Shown here: one piece after another, positions 26,587 to 39,412 of the stretch | How positions within the stretch are numbered: the stretch's first letter is position 1 | Layout: every line of letters starts with the position of its first letter | NCBI GenBank assembly: GCA_028688475.1 | Contig: JAQTYB010000001.1 | Span: 1 to 64,000 of the forward strand | DNA: 64,000 nucleotides | Direction of reading: 5' to 3' | Source of the DNA: Elusimicrobiales bacterium | GTDB taxonomy: Bacteria > Elusimicrobiota > Elusimicrobia > Elusimicrobiales > Elusimicrobiaceae | The notes under the pieces: model-generated | The model's input: only the letters and a program-made list of their open reading frames with translations | Told to the model about the DNA's origin: nothing | Databases searched by the model: none | Position numbers and translations under genes: made by a program

Positions 26587-27440
26587 TGCTTTTTGAAATC
26601 CCTGTGAAATTCGGACACGTTGAGCCCGGACCGACGCAATCCCTCCGCCAGTTCGCGGGCGATGAACACGCTCCTGTGCCTGCCGCCCGTGCAGCCTATC
26701 GCTATGGTGAGGTAAGACTTGCCCTCCTTCATGTAAAGCGGGATGAGAAAGCGCACCAGCTCGTCAAGTTTTTTGAAAAACTCGCCAGCCCTGGGGTCGC
26801 GGCGGATATAGTCCGCCACCGGCTTGTCGAGCCCGGTTTTCCCCTTGAGGCGCTCTATGTAGTTGGGGTTGGAGAGGAAACGCACGTCCAGCACCAGGTC
26901 CGCGTCCAGCGGAATGCCGTATTTGTAGCCGAAGGAAATTACGGCTATTTTCATTTCCTGGGAGCGCTTTATCTCAAGCAGCCGGGAAAGGGATTCCTTG
27001 AACTCGCCCAGCGTCATGCCGGAGGTTTCCAGTACTTTATAGGAAAGGGTTTTTATCTCCGCCAGCAGCCGCCGCTCGGCGCGTATGGCCTGGGTGAGAT
27101 TCTTGCCCAGCGGATGGCGGTGTCGGGTTTCGGAAAAACGGTGTATCAGCGCGGCGTCGGAAGCTTCCAGAAAGATTATCCTGAAATCCTGCCCGGTCCC
27201 GCGCAGGCGTTCCAGCGTGGCGGGCAGCTGCTCCAGCGATTTGCCCTCGCGCACGTCTATGCCCAGCGCGATATCGCCGAGGTCGGCGCGCTTTTTCACG
27301 AAAGCGGCGAACGATTCCACCAGCGCCAGCGGCAGGTTGTCAACACAGTAGAAGCCGAAATCCTCGAATATCTTGAGAGCCTGGCTCTTGCCCGCGCCGG
27401 ACATGCCCGTTATGATGAAAATTTTGCGCATTGAAGTCAT
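26583..27440 (-). CDS. rapZ: RNase adapter / nucleotide-binding protein RapZ family
   Basis: 285 residues. Walker A IITGMSGAGKSQAL near the N-terminus; FYCVDNLPLALV; and the C-terminal IAIGCTGGRHRSVFIAREL are hallmarks of RapZ/YvcJ. In E. coli RapZ guides RNase E to GlmZ; in Gram-positives YvcJ is an ATP/GTP-binding protein of unclear role. Start at 27440, or at 27431 (MRKIFIIT). It sits between hprK and EIIA as in Proteobacteria. Confidence 0.9.
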   Translation of the reverse strand: MTSMRKIFIITGMSGAGKSQALKIFEDFGFYCVDNLPLALVESFAAFVKKRADLGDIALGIDVREGKSLEQLPATLERLRGTGQDFRIIFLEASDAALIHRFSETRHRHPLGKNLTQAIRAERRLLAEIKTLSYKVLETSGMTLGEFKESLSRLLEIKRSQEMKIAVISFGYKYGIPLDADLVLDVRFLSNPNYIERLKGKTGLDKPVADYIRRDPRAGEFFKKLDELVRFLIPLYMKEGKSYLTIAIGCTGGRHRSVFIARELAEGLRRSGLNVSEFHRDFKKQ

Positions 27441-27453
27441 CTGAATCGCAAGC

Positions 27454-28434
27454 CTAATGCCGGGCGGCGGCTTTCATGCGGCGTATCAGCTTCTCGTTGA
27501 ATTCCTTCGCCGCGAACACGCCCTGCGCCTTGAGACGCTGGTTGAGCGAGGCCACCTCGATAAGCACGGCCAGGTTGCGGCCCGGCGTCACGGGTATCGC
27601 CAGCGACGGTATTTTGACGCCCAGTATTTCGGAGGTGCGGTTTTCGAGGCCGGTCCTGTCGCACCCGTCGGCGCGGGTAAGCTTGGTGAGGCGGACCTCC
27701 ATCTCTATCCTGGTATGGTCCATCACGGAGCCCACCCCGAAAAGCAGTTCCACGTCTATTATGCCCAGCCCGCGCACTTCCATGTAATGCTTGAGCATGG
27801 CGGGGCAGCTGCCCGTGAGCATATCGCCGCGCTTGCGCTGGATTTCCACTATGTCGTCGGCCACCAGAATGTGGCCGCGCTTGACCAGCTCCAGCGCGCA
27901 CTCGGACTTGCCTATCCCCGCGCCGCCCTGGATGAGCACTCCAAGCCCGTAAACGTCCACCAGCACTCCGTGCAGTTGTGTCACCGGCGCCAGCTGGTCC
28001 TCCAGAAACGCCGTCAGCTCGCCTACGAACGCGGACGTTTCCATGCGCGTGTGCAACAACGGTATTCTGGCGCAGTTGCAGGCGGTTTTCAAAACGGGAA
28101 GCGAGGCGAGGCCGGCGGTGATGACGACGCACGGCGTGTCCGGGCGGGAAAACATCCTGGCCAGGCTGGGGAGCAGCTTCTTATGCTCCTCCTGCACGCA
28201 GAAGGCGTGCTCGCCGCGGCCTATTATCTGGATGCGCTCGGCGCGGTAGTTTTCCAGATGCCCGTCGAGCGCCAGTCCGGGGCGGTTCACCTCGCTCACG
28301 CGGATTTTCCGGTTGAGGTACTTATGCCCGGAGACAATCTTCAGCCCCAGCGCGGGGCCCCTGGCGTCAAGCAGCTCCCGCACGGTCAGGTTTTTGCCCC
28401 CTATTCCGGGAGGGAATCCGCCGCCGTCGGGCAT
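27454..28434 (-). CDS. hprK: HPr kinase/phosphorylase
   Basis: 326 residues. The catalytic region is intact: HGVLVDVYGLGVLIQG, P-loop GGAGIGKS (170-177), ALELVKRGHILVADD, and the C-terminal HprK signature (ELLFGVGSVMDHTRIEMEVRL). It phosphorylates and dephosphorylates S46 of HPr. The ATG at 28434 follows AGGGGAC. The upstream region is occupied by two palindromic elements, so its promoter is not evident; it may be transcribed from hpf. Confidence 0.93.
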   Translation of the reverse strand: MPDGGGFPPGIGGKNLTVRELLDARGPALGLKIVSGHKYLNRKIRVSEVNRPGLALDGHLENYRAERIQIIGRGEHAFCVQEEHKKLLPSLARMFSRPDTPCVVITAGLASLPVLKTACNCARIPLLHTRMETSAFVGELTAFLEDQLAPVTQLHGVLVDVYGLGVLIQGGAGIGKSECALELVKRGHILVADDIVEIQRKRGDMLTGSCPAMLKHYMEVRGLGIIDVELLFGVGSVMDHTRIEMEVRLTKLTRADGCDRTGLENRTSEILGVKIPSLAIPVTPGRNLAVLIEVASLNQRLKAQGVFAAKEFNEKLIRRMKAAARH

Positions 28435-28450
28435 TAGACTTGTCCCCTGA

Positions 28451-28618
28451 TAAGAGCCAATCTAAAATCTCTCTTTCGTGACGAAAGCGGCGATTTTGGC
28501 TCTGAGACGCAGCGGGCTGAGGCGAGCAGGCCTGTAGGCCTGTAAGCCGAAGACCGCGAAGTATCAGGGCCACAAGCGCCGCTTGCAGCAGAATACGGAG
28601 ATTTTAGATTGGCTCTAA
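28451..28618 (+). repeat. Palindromic element E2 (168 bp)
   Basis: Ends TAAGAGCCAATCTAAAATCT and AGATTTTAGATTGGCTCTAA form a near-perfect 20-bp inverted repeat. The same sequence recurs inverted at 7824-7989. The centre (28534) folds as CAGGCC-TGTA-GGCCTG with internal loops GAG/TAA and TGA/GAA separated by GGC/GCC. It lies between hpf and hprK. Confidence 0.9.
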
Positions 28619-28620
28619 GG

Positions 28621-28744
28621 TTATGAGGCAAAAAGACAGGATTTTGGCTTGCAGCGAAGCGGGCTGAGGCGAGCACACTCCGGCGGGGTGTGTAAGCCGA
28701 AGCCCGCGAAGCTGCAAGCCAAAAGCCGTGATTTTTGCCCATAA
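28621..28744 (+). repeat. Palindromic element E3 (124 bp)
   Basis: Arms TTATGAGGCAAAAAGACAGG and the complement of GTGATTTTTGCCCATAA, then GGCTTGCAGCGAAGCGGGC against GCCCGCGAAGCTGCAAGCC. The central part keeps TGA/GAA and GAG/TAA loops around GGC/GCC, but the cap is CACAC...GTGTG instead of CAGGCC...GGCCTG. It starts three bases after E2. Confidence 0.85.
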
Positions 28745-28766
28745 AATTATTGGGGGCCAAGTCTAT

Positions 28767-29291
28767 TCATCTTTTTACCGGTTGCAGCAGCCCGTAGGTG
28801 CTGTCGAGCCGCTTGAAGACGACGTTGAGCTGCTTTGTCTCCTCGTCCTGGAACAGCCAGAAATTGTAGCCGAGGCGCTCCATCTCGAAGGCGGCGTCGT
28901 CGGCGCTCATGGGCAGCACCGACACCTGCTTGACGACGGAAAATTTGATGTCGGCCTGCGGCAGCGCGGCCTCGGCGGCCTTGAGCAGAGCGGTCTCCTC
29001 GGGGTGATGGTCCTTGAGGCGCTCCTTGTATTTCTTTATCTGCGTCTCGATTTTATCGGTGGCGGCGTCCATGGAGGAATACATGTCGGAGGTTTCGGAG
29101 CCGGCTTTGAAAGTCTGGCGGGCGGCGTGGATTATTATTTCCGCGCGGCTCACCTTTTTTTCCATGGTGAGGATAACCTGCGCCCAGATTATATGGTCGA
29201 AATAATGCTGCACCCGGTCCAGCCGCTCCTGTATGTAGTCCTTGAGCGACTTGGTAAGTTTCACATGTCTCGCTACGATTTGAACGGTCAT
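28767..29291 (-). CDS. hpf: Ribosome hibernation promoting factor, long form
   Basis: 174 residues, with the S30AE domain at 1-100 (VQIVARHVKLTKSLKDYIQERLDRVQHYF..., DMYSSMDAATDKIETQIKKYKERL) and the C-terminal dimerisation domain of long HPF (ADDAAFEMERLGYNFWLFQDEETKQLNVVFKR). It forms 100S ribosomes in stationary phase. GGAGG precedes the ATG at 29291. Divergent from dnaA. Confidence 0.93.
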   Translation of the reverse strand: MTVQIVARHVKLTKSLKDYIQERLDRVQHYFDHIIWAQVILTMEKKVSRAEIIIHAARQTFKAGSETSDMYSSMDAATDKIETQIKKYKERLKDHHPEETALLKAAEAALPQADIKFSVVKQVSVLPMSADDAAFEMERLGYNFWLFQDEETKQLNVVFKRLDSTYGLLQPVKR

Positions 29292-29360
29292 CTCGCCTCC
29301 GCTGGCAACGCTGTTTTTTGATTGGGTTCGCTATTGAGTACAAACCCCGAATACGTGTAC

Positions 29361-29389
29361 ATTCCAACATTTATATCATTGCCTGTCAA
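29361..29389 (-). promoter_or_regulatory. Possible hpf promoter
   Basis: Minus strand TTGACA (29384-29389), 17 bp, TGGAAT (29361-29366). The -35 is perfect and the -10 is weak. Confidence 0.4.
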
Positions 29390-29474
29390 CCCGCCCCCGC
29401 GACGGCTTTTTCGCGCAAGGATACGCCAAAATGTTCATACCAATTTGGAGGTCGGTTGATACATCCATTTTTTG

Positions 29475-29504
29475 TTGACCGGTTTGGGAATAACTTGCTA
29501 GAAT
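29475..29504 (+). promoter_or_regulatory. dnaA promoter
   Basis: TTGACC (29475-29480), 18-bp spacer, TAGAAT (29499-29504). Leader of about 145 nt to the dnaA start. Confidence 0.6.
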
Positions 29505-29630
29505 CAGTTCGCGGGGTGTTCCAGGTCGGTCTCCCGCCGGCGCGAACCGTGGCTGCTTCAGCGCAAACACGTTTTCTCCGCCGCTGTGCGCAACTGAACC
29601 GCTGAATGCGGTTTGTATTGGTAAAAATAC

Positions 29631-29651
29631 TTATCAACACCCTGTGGATAA
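29631..29651. promoter_or_regulatory. DnaA boxes overlapping the dnaA start region
   Basis: TTATCAACA at 29631-29639 (one mismatch to TTATCCACA) and a perfect box, TGTGGATAA on the plus strand, at 29643-29651. They stand 4-24 bases before the dnaA start codon, so DnaA could repress its own gene, or they may belong to the origin. Confidence 0.7.
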
Positions 29652-29654
29652 CTT

Positions 29655-31025
29655 GTGGAAAAACCGGACGCAAAAAATATTTGGGCTGAAATCATAAACC
29701 GGATTTCGGCCAAAATAGGCACCGACGCGGTGGATATGTGGCTTAAACCCATAAAGCCGCTTTTTTTTGAAAATAACGCGCTTAAGCTGGAAATTCCAAA
29801 TCAGGTTTTTTATCAGACGCTGCGCGACCGTTATGAGCCGGACCTGATAACCGCGCTGCGCTCCATAACCGGCGGCGAGGCCAACGTGGAATACAACATC
29901 CCCATGGGCGCTTCCAATACAACAGCGGCGCCGATGCCCCCGCCGATGCCCGATGAGCGGCACGAAATCCGCGCCGGCATGACCGCTTTCCCCAACAGGC
30001 TTAACCCGAACTATATCTTTCAGGAATTCGTGGAGGGACCGTCCAACCGTTTCGCCTGCGGTGTGGCCAACGCCGTCTCGAAAAAACTGGGCGACCGCAC
30101 CAACAACCCTTTCGTCATTTTCAGCAGGCCCGGCCTCGGCAAAACGCATTTGCTGCACGCGATAGGAAACGAAATACTGAAAGATTCCGCCAACGCGAAA
30201 GTGCTTTACATGTCCGGCGAGGAATTCGTTTTCGAATACATAGAATCGCTGCAAAAAAAGACCTCGGACGCGTTCCGCCGCAAATACCGCAGCCTGGACT
30301 GCTTTCTGGTGGACGATATCCAGTTCGTGGCCGGCAAGGAAGCCAGCGAAAAAGAGTTCTTTTACACTTTCAACGCGCTGGTGGAGTCGAAAAAGCAAAT
30401 CGTGCTCACCTCTGACCGCATGCCCAACGAGCTTGCGATAGACGAGCGGCTCAGCTCCCGGCTGCTGGCGGGCATAGTGGCGGAGATAAAGCCTCCCGAC
30501 GCGGAAACCAGAATCGCCATACTCCGGCGCAAGCGCGACAAGAACAAATTCAGCATTCCCGATGATGTCGTCAATTTCCTCGGCGAGCATATAAAAGCCA
30601 GCATCCGCGAAATGGAAGGCGCGCTTTACCAGATAAACACCTATTGCTCGATACATAACGCGCAGCCGACAATCCCCGTGGCGCGCGAAATACTCGGCGC
30701 GCTGCTTGTTTCGGACGACAGGCAGTCCTCCGTCAGCATGGACTCCATCAAAAAAGTCGTCGCGCGCCATTTCAAGCTGCCGGTGGAGGAGTTCAACTCC
30801 AAAAGGAAGTCTCACTCCATAGCCTGGCCGCGCCAGATTGCGATGTATCTTTCGCATGAGCTTACGGAATGCTCCCTGCCGGAGATAGGCAAGGCTTTTG
30901 ACAGGGACCATTCCACCGTGGTCCACGCAAGGGACCAGGTAAAAAGGAAACTGGATGAGGACCCGTTCTTCTCCGCGGAAATCAACCAGATAAAAACGGA
31001 TATACGGAGTGTTGAAAACCTGTGA
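29655..31025 (+). CDS. dnaA: Chromosomal replication initiator protein DnaA
   Basis: 456 residues. Domain I (IWAEIINRISAKIGTDAVDMWLKPI), a Pro-rich linker at 85-100, AAA+ domain with Walker A (RPGLGKTH, K163) and Walker B (CFLVDDIQF), and the DNA-binding signature DRDHSTVVHARDQV. The start is a GTG at 29655 directly after a perfect DnaA box; the usual N-terminal length supports it. It opens the plus-strand replication block. Confidence 0.95.
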   Translation: MEKPDAKNIWAEIINRISAKIGTDAVDMWLKPIKPLFFENNALKLEIPNQVFYQTLRDRYEPDLITALRSITGGEANVEYNIPMGASNTTAAPMPPPMPDERHEIRAGMTAFPNRLNPNYIFQEFVEGPSNRFACGVANAVSKKLGDRTNNPFVIFSRPGLGKTHLLHAIGNEILKDSANAKVLYMSGEEFVFEYIESLQKKTSDAFRRKYRSLDCFLVDDIQFVAGKEASEKEFFYTFNALVESKKQIVLTSDRMPNELAIDERLSSRLLAGIVAEIKPPDAETRIAILRRKRDKNKFSIPDDVVNFLGEHIKASIREMEGALYQINTYCSIHNAQPTIPVAREILGALLVSDDRQSSVSMDSIKKVVARHFKLPVEEFNSKRKSHSIAWPRQIAMYLSHELTECSLPEIGKAFDRDHSTVVHARDQVKRKLDEDPFFSAEINQIKTDIRSVENL

Positions 31026-31067
31026 ACAACATGGGAAAACCTGCCCAGCTGTGGGTTTTGTGGATAT
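31021..31067. promoter_or_regulatory. DnaA-box-like sites between dnaA and dnaN
   Basis: TGTGAACAA (31021-31029, complement TTGTTCACA) and TGTGGATAT (31059-31067, one mismatch to a perfect box). The dnaA-dnaN gap is about 135 bp and ends in an AT-rich stretch before dnaN. This is the alternative oriC candidate. Confidence 0.5.
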
Positions 31068-31161
31068 CTCGGCCTGAAAAACGTCCGGCCTGTGGAAGGT
31101 TTCAATGCACGGCGCTCAACACTTTCAACAACATCAACAACGCCAATAAAGGGGTTATATA

Positions 31162-32268
31162 ATGAAAATAACCAGTACTAAAGAGAATCTGCTGGAAGGG
31201 ATGCAGATAGTTCAGGCGGCCGTTTCCACAAGGACCACTTTGGCCATCCTTCATAACTTCCTCATGGAGGCTGCCGACTCCAGGATAAAGATAGTGCGCA
31301 CGGACCTTGAAATGGCGACCACCCATTACATAAACGCCGAAGTTGTGGAACCCGGCAGCGTCACCATCCCCGCCAAGGAATTCACCGACATATTACATCT
31401 CCTGCCCGGCGACAATGAAATAACCATATATTCCGATTCAGGCAACAAGGTCCATATCATCTGCGGCAAATCCAAATTCTGGCTCATGGGCGCGCCGAAA
31501 GAGGAATACCCCCTGGTTCCCGACATGGGCAAGTCCGACCTGATTGAGCTTCCCGCCGCGCTTATACAGAATATGGTGCAAAAGACCATTTTCGCGGCCT
31601 CCGTGCAGGAAACCCGCTACGTTTTGAACGGCATCCTCTGGATGAGCGGCAAAGAGGGGCTGGAGATGGTGGCCACTGACGGACGCCGCCTGGCCCTCGC
31701 CCGCTCCGCGGAAACCAAAGCCGGAAAAGAGTTCAAGATAATAGTGCCCACCAAGGTGCTCCACGAGTTCCTGCGCTTTCTGAGCATCAACAAGCCGGAG
31801 GAGAAGGAAGCCGTCACTATCGGCATCGCCACAAACCAGATAGGCTTCCAGATGCGCCAGACCACTCTCATCTCCCGGCTCATAGAGGGCAATTTCCCGA
31901 ATTACGAGCAGGTAATTCCCAGCAAGCGCGACATAGTTTTCGAGATAGAAAACGGGCCGCTGCTGGAAGTCACGCGCCGCGCCGCGCTTTGCGCGGGCGA
32001 CAGGGGCGCCGTGAAATACCAGATGAAAACCGGCGTGCTCGCCGTCACGGCGGTCTCGCCCAGGATGGAGTTTCAGGACGAGATAAAAACCGGCTACTCC
32101 GGCGCGGACTTTCATGTTTCCTTCAATCCGCAGTATGTGATAGACGTGCTCAAAAACATGCCGGCGCAGAAAGTGGCGGTGGGGATGACAAACTCTCTCA
32201 ATCCCGTAGTGCTGGAACCCGCCGGCGCGGCGGACAGCAGGTATGTCATCATGCCGGTGCGCTCATAA
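31162..32268 (+). CDS. dnaN: DNA polymerase III beta subunit (sliding clamp)
   Basis: 368 residues with the three clamp domains (MKITSTKENLLEGMQIVQAAVSTRTTLAILHN; MVATDGRRLALARS; ISRLIEGNFPNYEQVIP; and a C-terminal YVIMPVR end that fits the canonical VMPMRL). It tethers the replicative polymerase. It is followed by a DUF721 gene, not recF. Confidence 0.95.
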   Translation: MKITSTKENLLEGMQIVQAAVSTRTTLAILHNFLMEAADSRIKIVRTDLEMATTHYINAEVVEPGSVTIPAKEFTDILHLLPGDNEITIYSDSGNKVHIICGKSKFWLMGAPKEEYPLVPDMGKSDLIELPAALIQNMVQKTIFAASVQETRYVLNGILWMSGKEGLEMVATDGRRLALARSAETKAGKEFKIIVPTKVLHEFLRFLSINKPEEKEAVTIGIATNQIGFQMRQTTLISRLIEGNFPNYEQVIPSKRDIVFEIENGPLLEVTRRAALCAGDRGAVKYQMKTGVLAVTAVSPRMEFQDEIKTGYSGADFHVSFNPQYVIDVLKNMPAQKVAVGMTNSLNPVVLEPAGAADSRYVIMPVRS

Positions 32269-32272
32269 ACCA

Positions 32273-35070
<2,798 letters not shown>

Positions 35071-35086
35071 ACTGGAGCTATATTTT

Positions 35087-37648
<2,562 letters not shown>

Positions 37649-37662
37649 ACCAGGGTTTGAAA

Positions 37663-37698
37663 TGCGGGGGCGCGGTGAGGCCCCCGCAGAAGTTTTTG
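37663..37698 (+). terminator. Intrinsic terminator after gyrA
   Basis: TGCGGGGGC (37663-37671) and GCCCCCGCA (37680-37688) form a 9-bp GC stem with an 8-nt loop, followed by GAAGTTTTTGG. The T run starts four bases after the stem. Confidence 0.6.
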
Positions 37699-37702
37699 GA
37701 GC

Positions 37703-38761
37703 ATGAACAAAGTCTGTCCCTATTGCGGCTACAACCGCAACAACGCGTGGGTGGGGGCCTGCCACAGATGCGGCAGGACGTTCCGTCGCGGCTCGTTGCT
37801 GTCTAAAATCGTTGCGTGGACGCTGCTGGCGGTGGTAATCGCGGCTGCCGGGTTTGGCGGCTGGCGGTTTTACAAAAACGGCCTCGCGTTCAAAACCGCG
37901 CGGGAAATGCGGCGCTGGTTCGAGATTGGCACTACGCGCGCGGGCGCATACTGCGCCGCGGCGCGGGAGAAGGCGATTGCGCTCGTTCCCGGAAAACACC
38001 GCGCCAAAATCGCGTTTTTAGAGCGGCGGCAATCCGCCGCTCCCGCTCTCCGGCAGGACATCAGACCCGCTCCCTCCGAAATGGCGTATATCCCCGCCGG
38101 CGCGTTCATGATGGGCGAGGCCGGCACGGAAGGCCTGCCCCGCCGCGAAGTCCGGCTGGACGCTTATTACCTCGACAAACATGAACTTTCGGTGGAAGAA
38201 TACCACCGCTGCGTCGCCGCCGGGGCGTGCGCCGCGCCGGTAACCGGCGCGGATTGCAATTACGCCAGGCCGGACAGCTCCGATTTCCCCGTCAACTGCG
38301 TGAGCTGGCATGGCGCCGACGGCTACTGCCGCTGGGCGGGCAAGCGCCTCCCCACCGAGGCGGAGTTTGAAAAAGCCGCCCGCGCCGGGAGCAGGGGAAA
38401 ATTCTCCTTCGGCAACAACGGGGAGCGGCTTTTCCAGTACGGCTGGTTCGACCGCAACTCCGACGATATGACTCACCCCGTCGCCAGCCGCAGTCCCAAC
38501 GCCTGGGGGATTTTCGATATGCACGGCAACGTCTGGGAGTGGACTCAGGACTGGTATGTTTACTCCTACCGGAGTCTGCCTTCGCAAAACCCCGCCGGCG
38601 CGGCCTCCGGCAAATACAAAGCGCTGCGCGGCGGCTCCGCTATTGATATCGCCGAGACCTGCCGCAGCGCCAACCGCTTCCATCTTGAGCCGGACCGCTC
38701 CAACACCATGACCGGCTTCCGTTGCGCCCAGTCCGCCCCCGCCGATGCCAAATCTTTTTGA
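37703..38761 (+). CDS. Formylglycine-generating-enzyme-like (SUMF1) protein with zinc ribbon
   Basis: 352 residues. The N-terminal CPYCGYN...ACHRCGR is a C4 zinc ribbon, followed by a transmembrane helix (VAWTLLAVVIAAAGFGGW), so the ribbon is cytoplasmic and the rest outside. Residues about 130-345 are a FGE-sulfatase fold: MAYIPAGAFMMGEAG, VNCVSWHGADGYCRWAGKRLPTEAE, NVWEWTQDWY, GFRCA. No active-site copper cysteine pair is clear, and most bacterial members are not sulfatase activators. No sulfatase gene is near. Function unknown. Confidence 0.7.
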   Translation: MNKVCPYCGYNRNNAWVGACHRCGRTFRRGSLLSKIVAWTLLAVVIAAAGFGGWRFYKNGLAFKTAREMRRWFEIGTTRAGAYCAAAREKAIALVPGKHRAKIAFLERRQSAAPALRQDIRPAPSEMAYIPAGAFMMGEAGTEGLPRREVRLDAYYLDKHELSVEEYHRCVAAGACAAPVTGADCNYARPDSSDFPVNCVSWHGADGYCRWAGKRLPTEAEFEKAARAGSRGKFSFGNNGERLFQYGWFDRNSDDMTHPVASRSPNAWGIFDMHGNVWEWTQDWYVYSYRSLPSQNPAGAASGKYKALRGGSAIDIAETCRSANRFHLEPDRSNTMTGFRCAQSAPADAKSF

Positions 38762-38828
38762 GCCGAACCCATTTCGCCTTTTTACGTTCCGGTTCTAGTA
38801 ATCAACTGAAGCTTGCAGGTCAATAATA

Positions 38829-38849
38829 AAAGGCTGACACGGCCTTTTT
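38829..38849 (+). terminator. Weak terminator
   Basis: AAAGGC and GCCTTT pair around TGACACG, followed by a T-run. It would end the SUMF1-like transcript and stands just before the next gene's promoter. Confidence 0.4.
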
Positions 38850-38857
38850 GCTACAAT
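38848..38857 (+). promoter_or_regulatory. Extended -10 promoter
   Basis: TTGCTACAAT: a TG-N extension plus TACAAT (38852-38857). No good -35 at 17 bp. The start codon at 38872 is 14 nt further on, so the leader is very short. Confidence 0.45.
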
Positions 38858-38871
38858 TTACAAATACCAAT

Positions 38872-39408
38872 ATGAGAAAGAAAATAATAACCGTTTTAGC
38901 CGTCGTTTTCGCCCTGCACGCGCTTTCGCAGACTGCGCTGGCAGGGCTCGCCGTAAAAGAGATCAAGTGGCAGGTTGTATCCGCCGCCGAAAAACCGGGC
39001 GGCAAGGCCAGCTATCGGGACGCGGCCTCTCTGACGCTGGATAAAAACGGCAAATTTCCGGGCAAGGTGCGGCTGCTGGTGCGGGTGGAGAACTCCGGCG
39101 CGCAGGCCGCCGAGGGGCGGGTGTTCCGCTGCGCCGTCTCTATGCGCATAACCAAAGACGGTTCCGCCGGACCCGGCCTCTGGAGCGTGCCGTTCACGGT
39201 GGACGAGCGGCGCGTCGGCAAAATTCCCCCGGACGAAACCGCCGATGTGATAATCGCGCACCTGGACCTCAATGTTTATTTGAAGCGCATCGCCAACACC
39301 GGTTTCGCGCCGGACAGGCTGGCCGCCAGCGTCATGGCGGAGCCGCGCAAGGGCGACGAGCTCGCCGCGCTGCTGAGCCAGTCCGAAATCGAGCTTAAAG
39401 CGAAGTGA
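38872..39408 (+). CDS. Unknown secreted protein
   Basis: 178 residues. The ATG at 38872 opens a clear signal peptide (RKKIITVLAVVFALHALSQTALAG). The mature part has an Ig-like or arrestin-like beta character (KVRLLVRVENSGAQAAEGRVFRCAVSMRITKDG...). I do not recognise the family. It lies 4 bp before serS and may share its transcript. Confidence 0.6.
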   Translation: MRKKIITVLAVVFALHALSQTALAGLAVKEIKWQVVSAAEKPGGKASYRDAASLTLDKNGKFPGKVRLLVRVENSGAQAAEGRVFRCAVSMRITKDGSAGPGLWSVPFTVDERRVGKIPPDETADVIIAHLDLNVYLKRIANTGFAPDRLAASVMAEPRKGDELAALLSQSEIELKAK

Positions 39409-39412
39409 ACTT

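Larger units (their letters stand above)
29292..29654. other. hpf-dnaA intergenic region, possible oriC part
   Basis: 363 bp without a gene. It contains a possible hpf promoter (minus, TTGACA at 29384-29389 and TGGAAT at 29361-29366), the dnaA promoter (29475-29504), and at its right end two DnaA-box-like 9-mers (29631-29639 and 29643-29651). The part 29400-29475 is AT-rich in places. No RNA gene was recognised. Confidence 0.5.

Noticed and set aside
29634-30926. Open frame antisense to dnaA
   Set aside because: Complementary shadow of a confidently identified gene.
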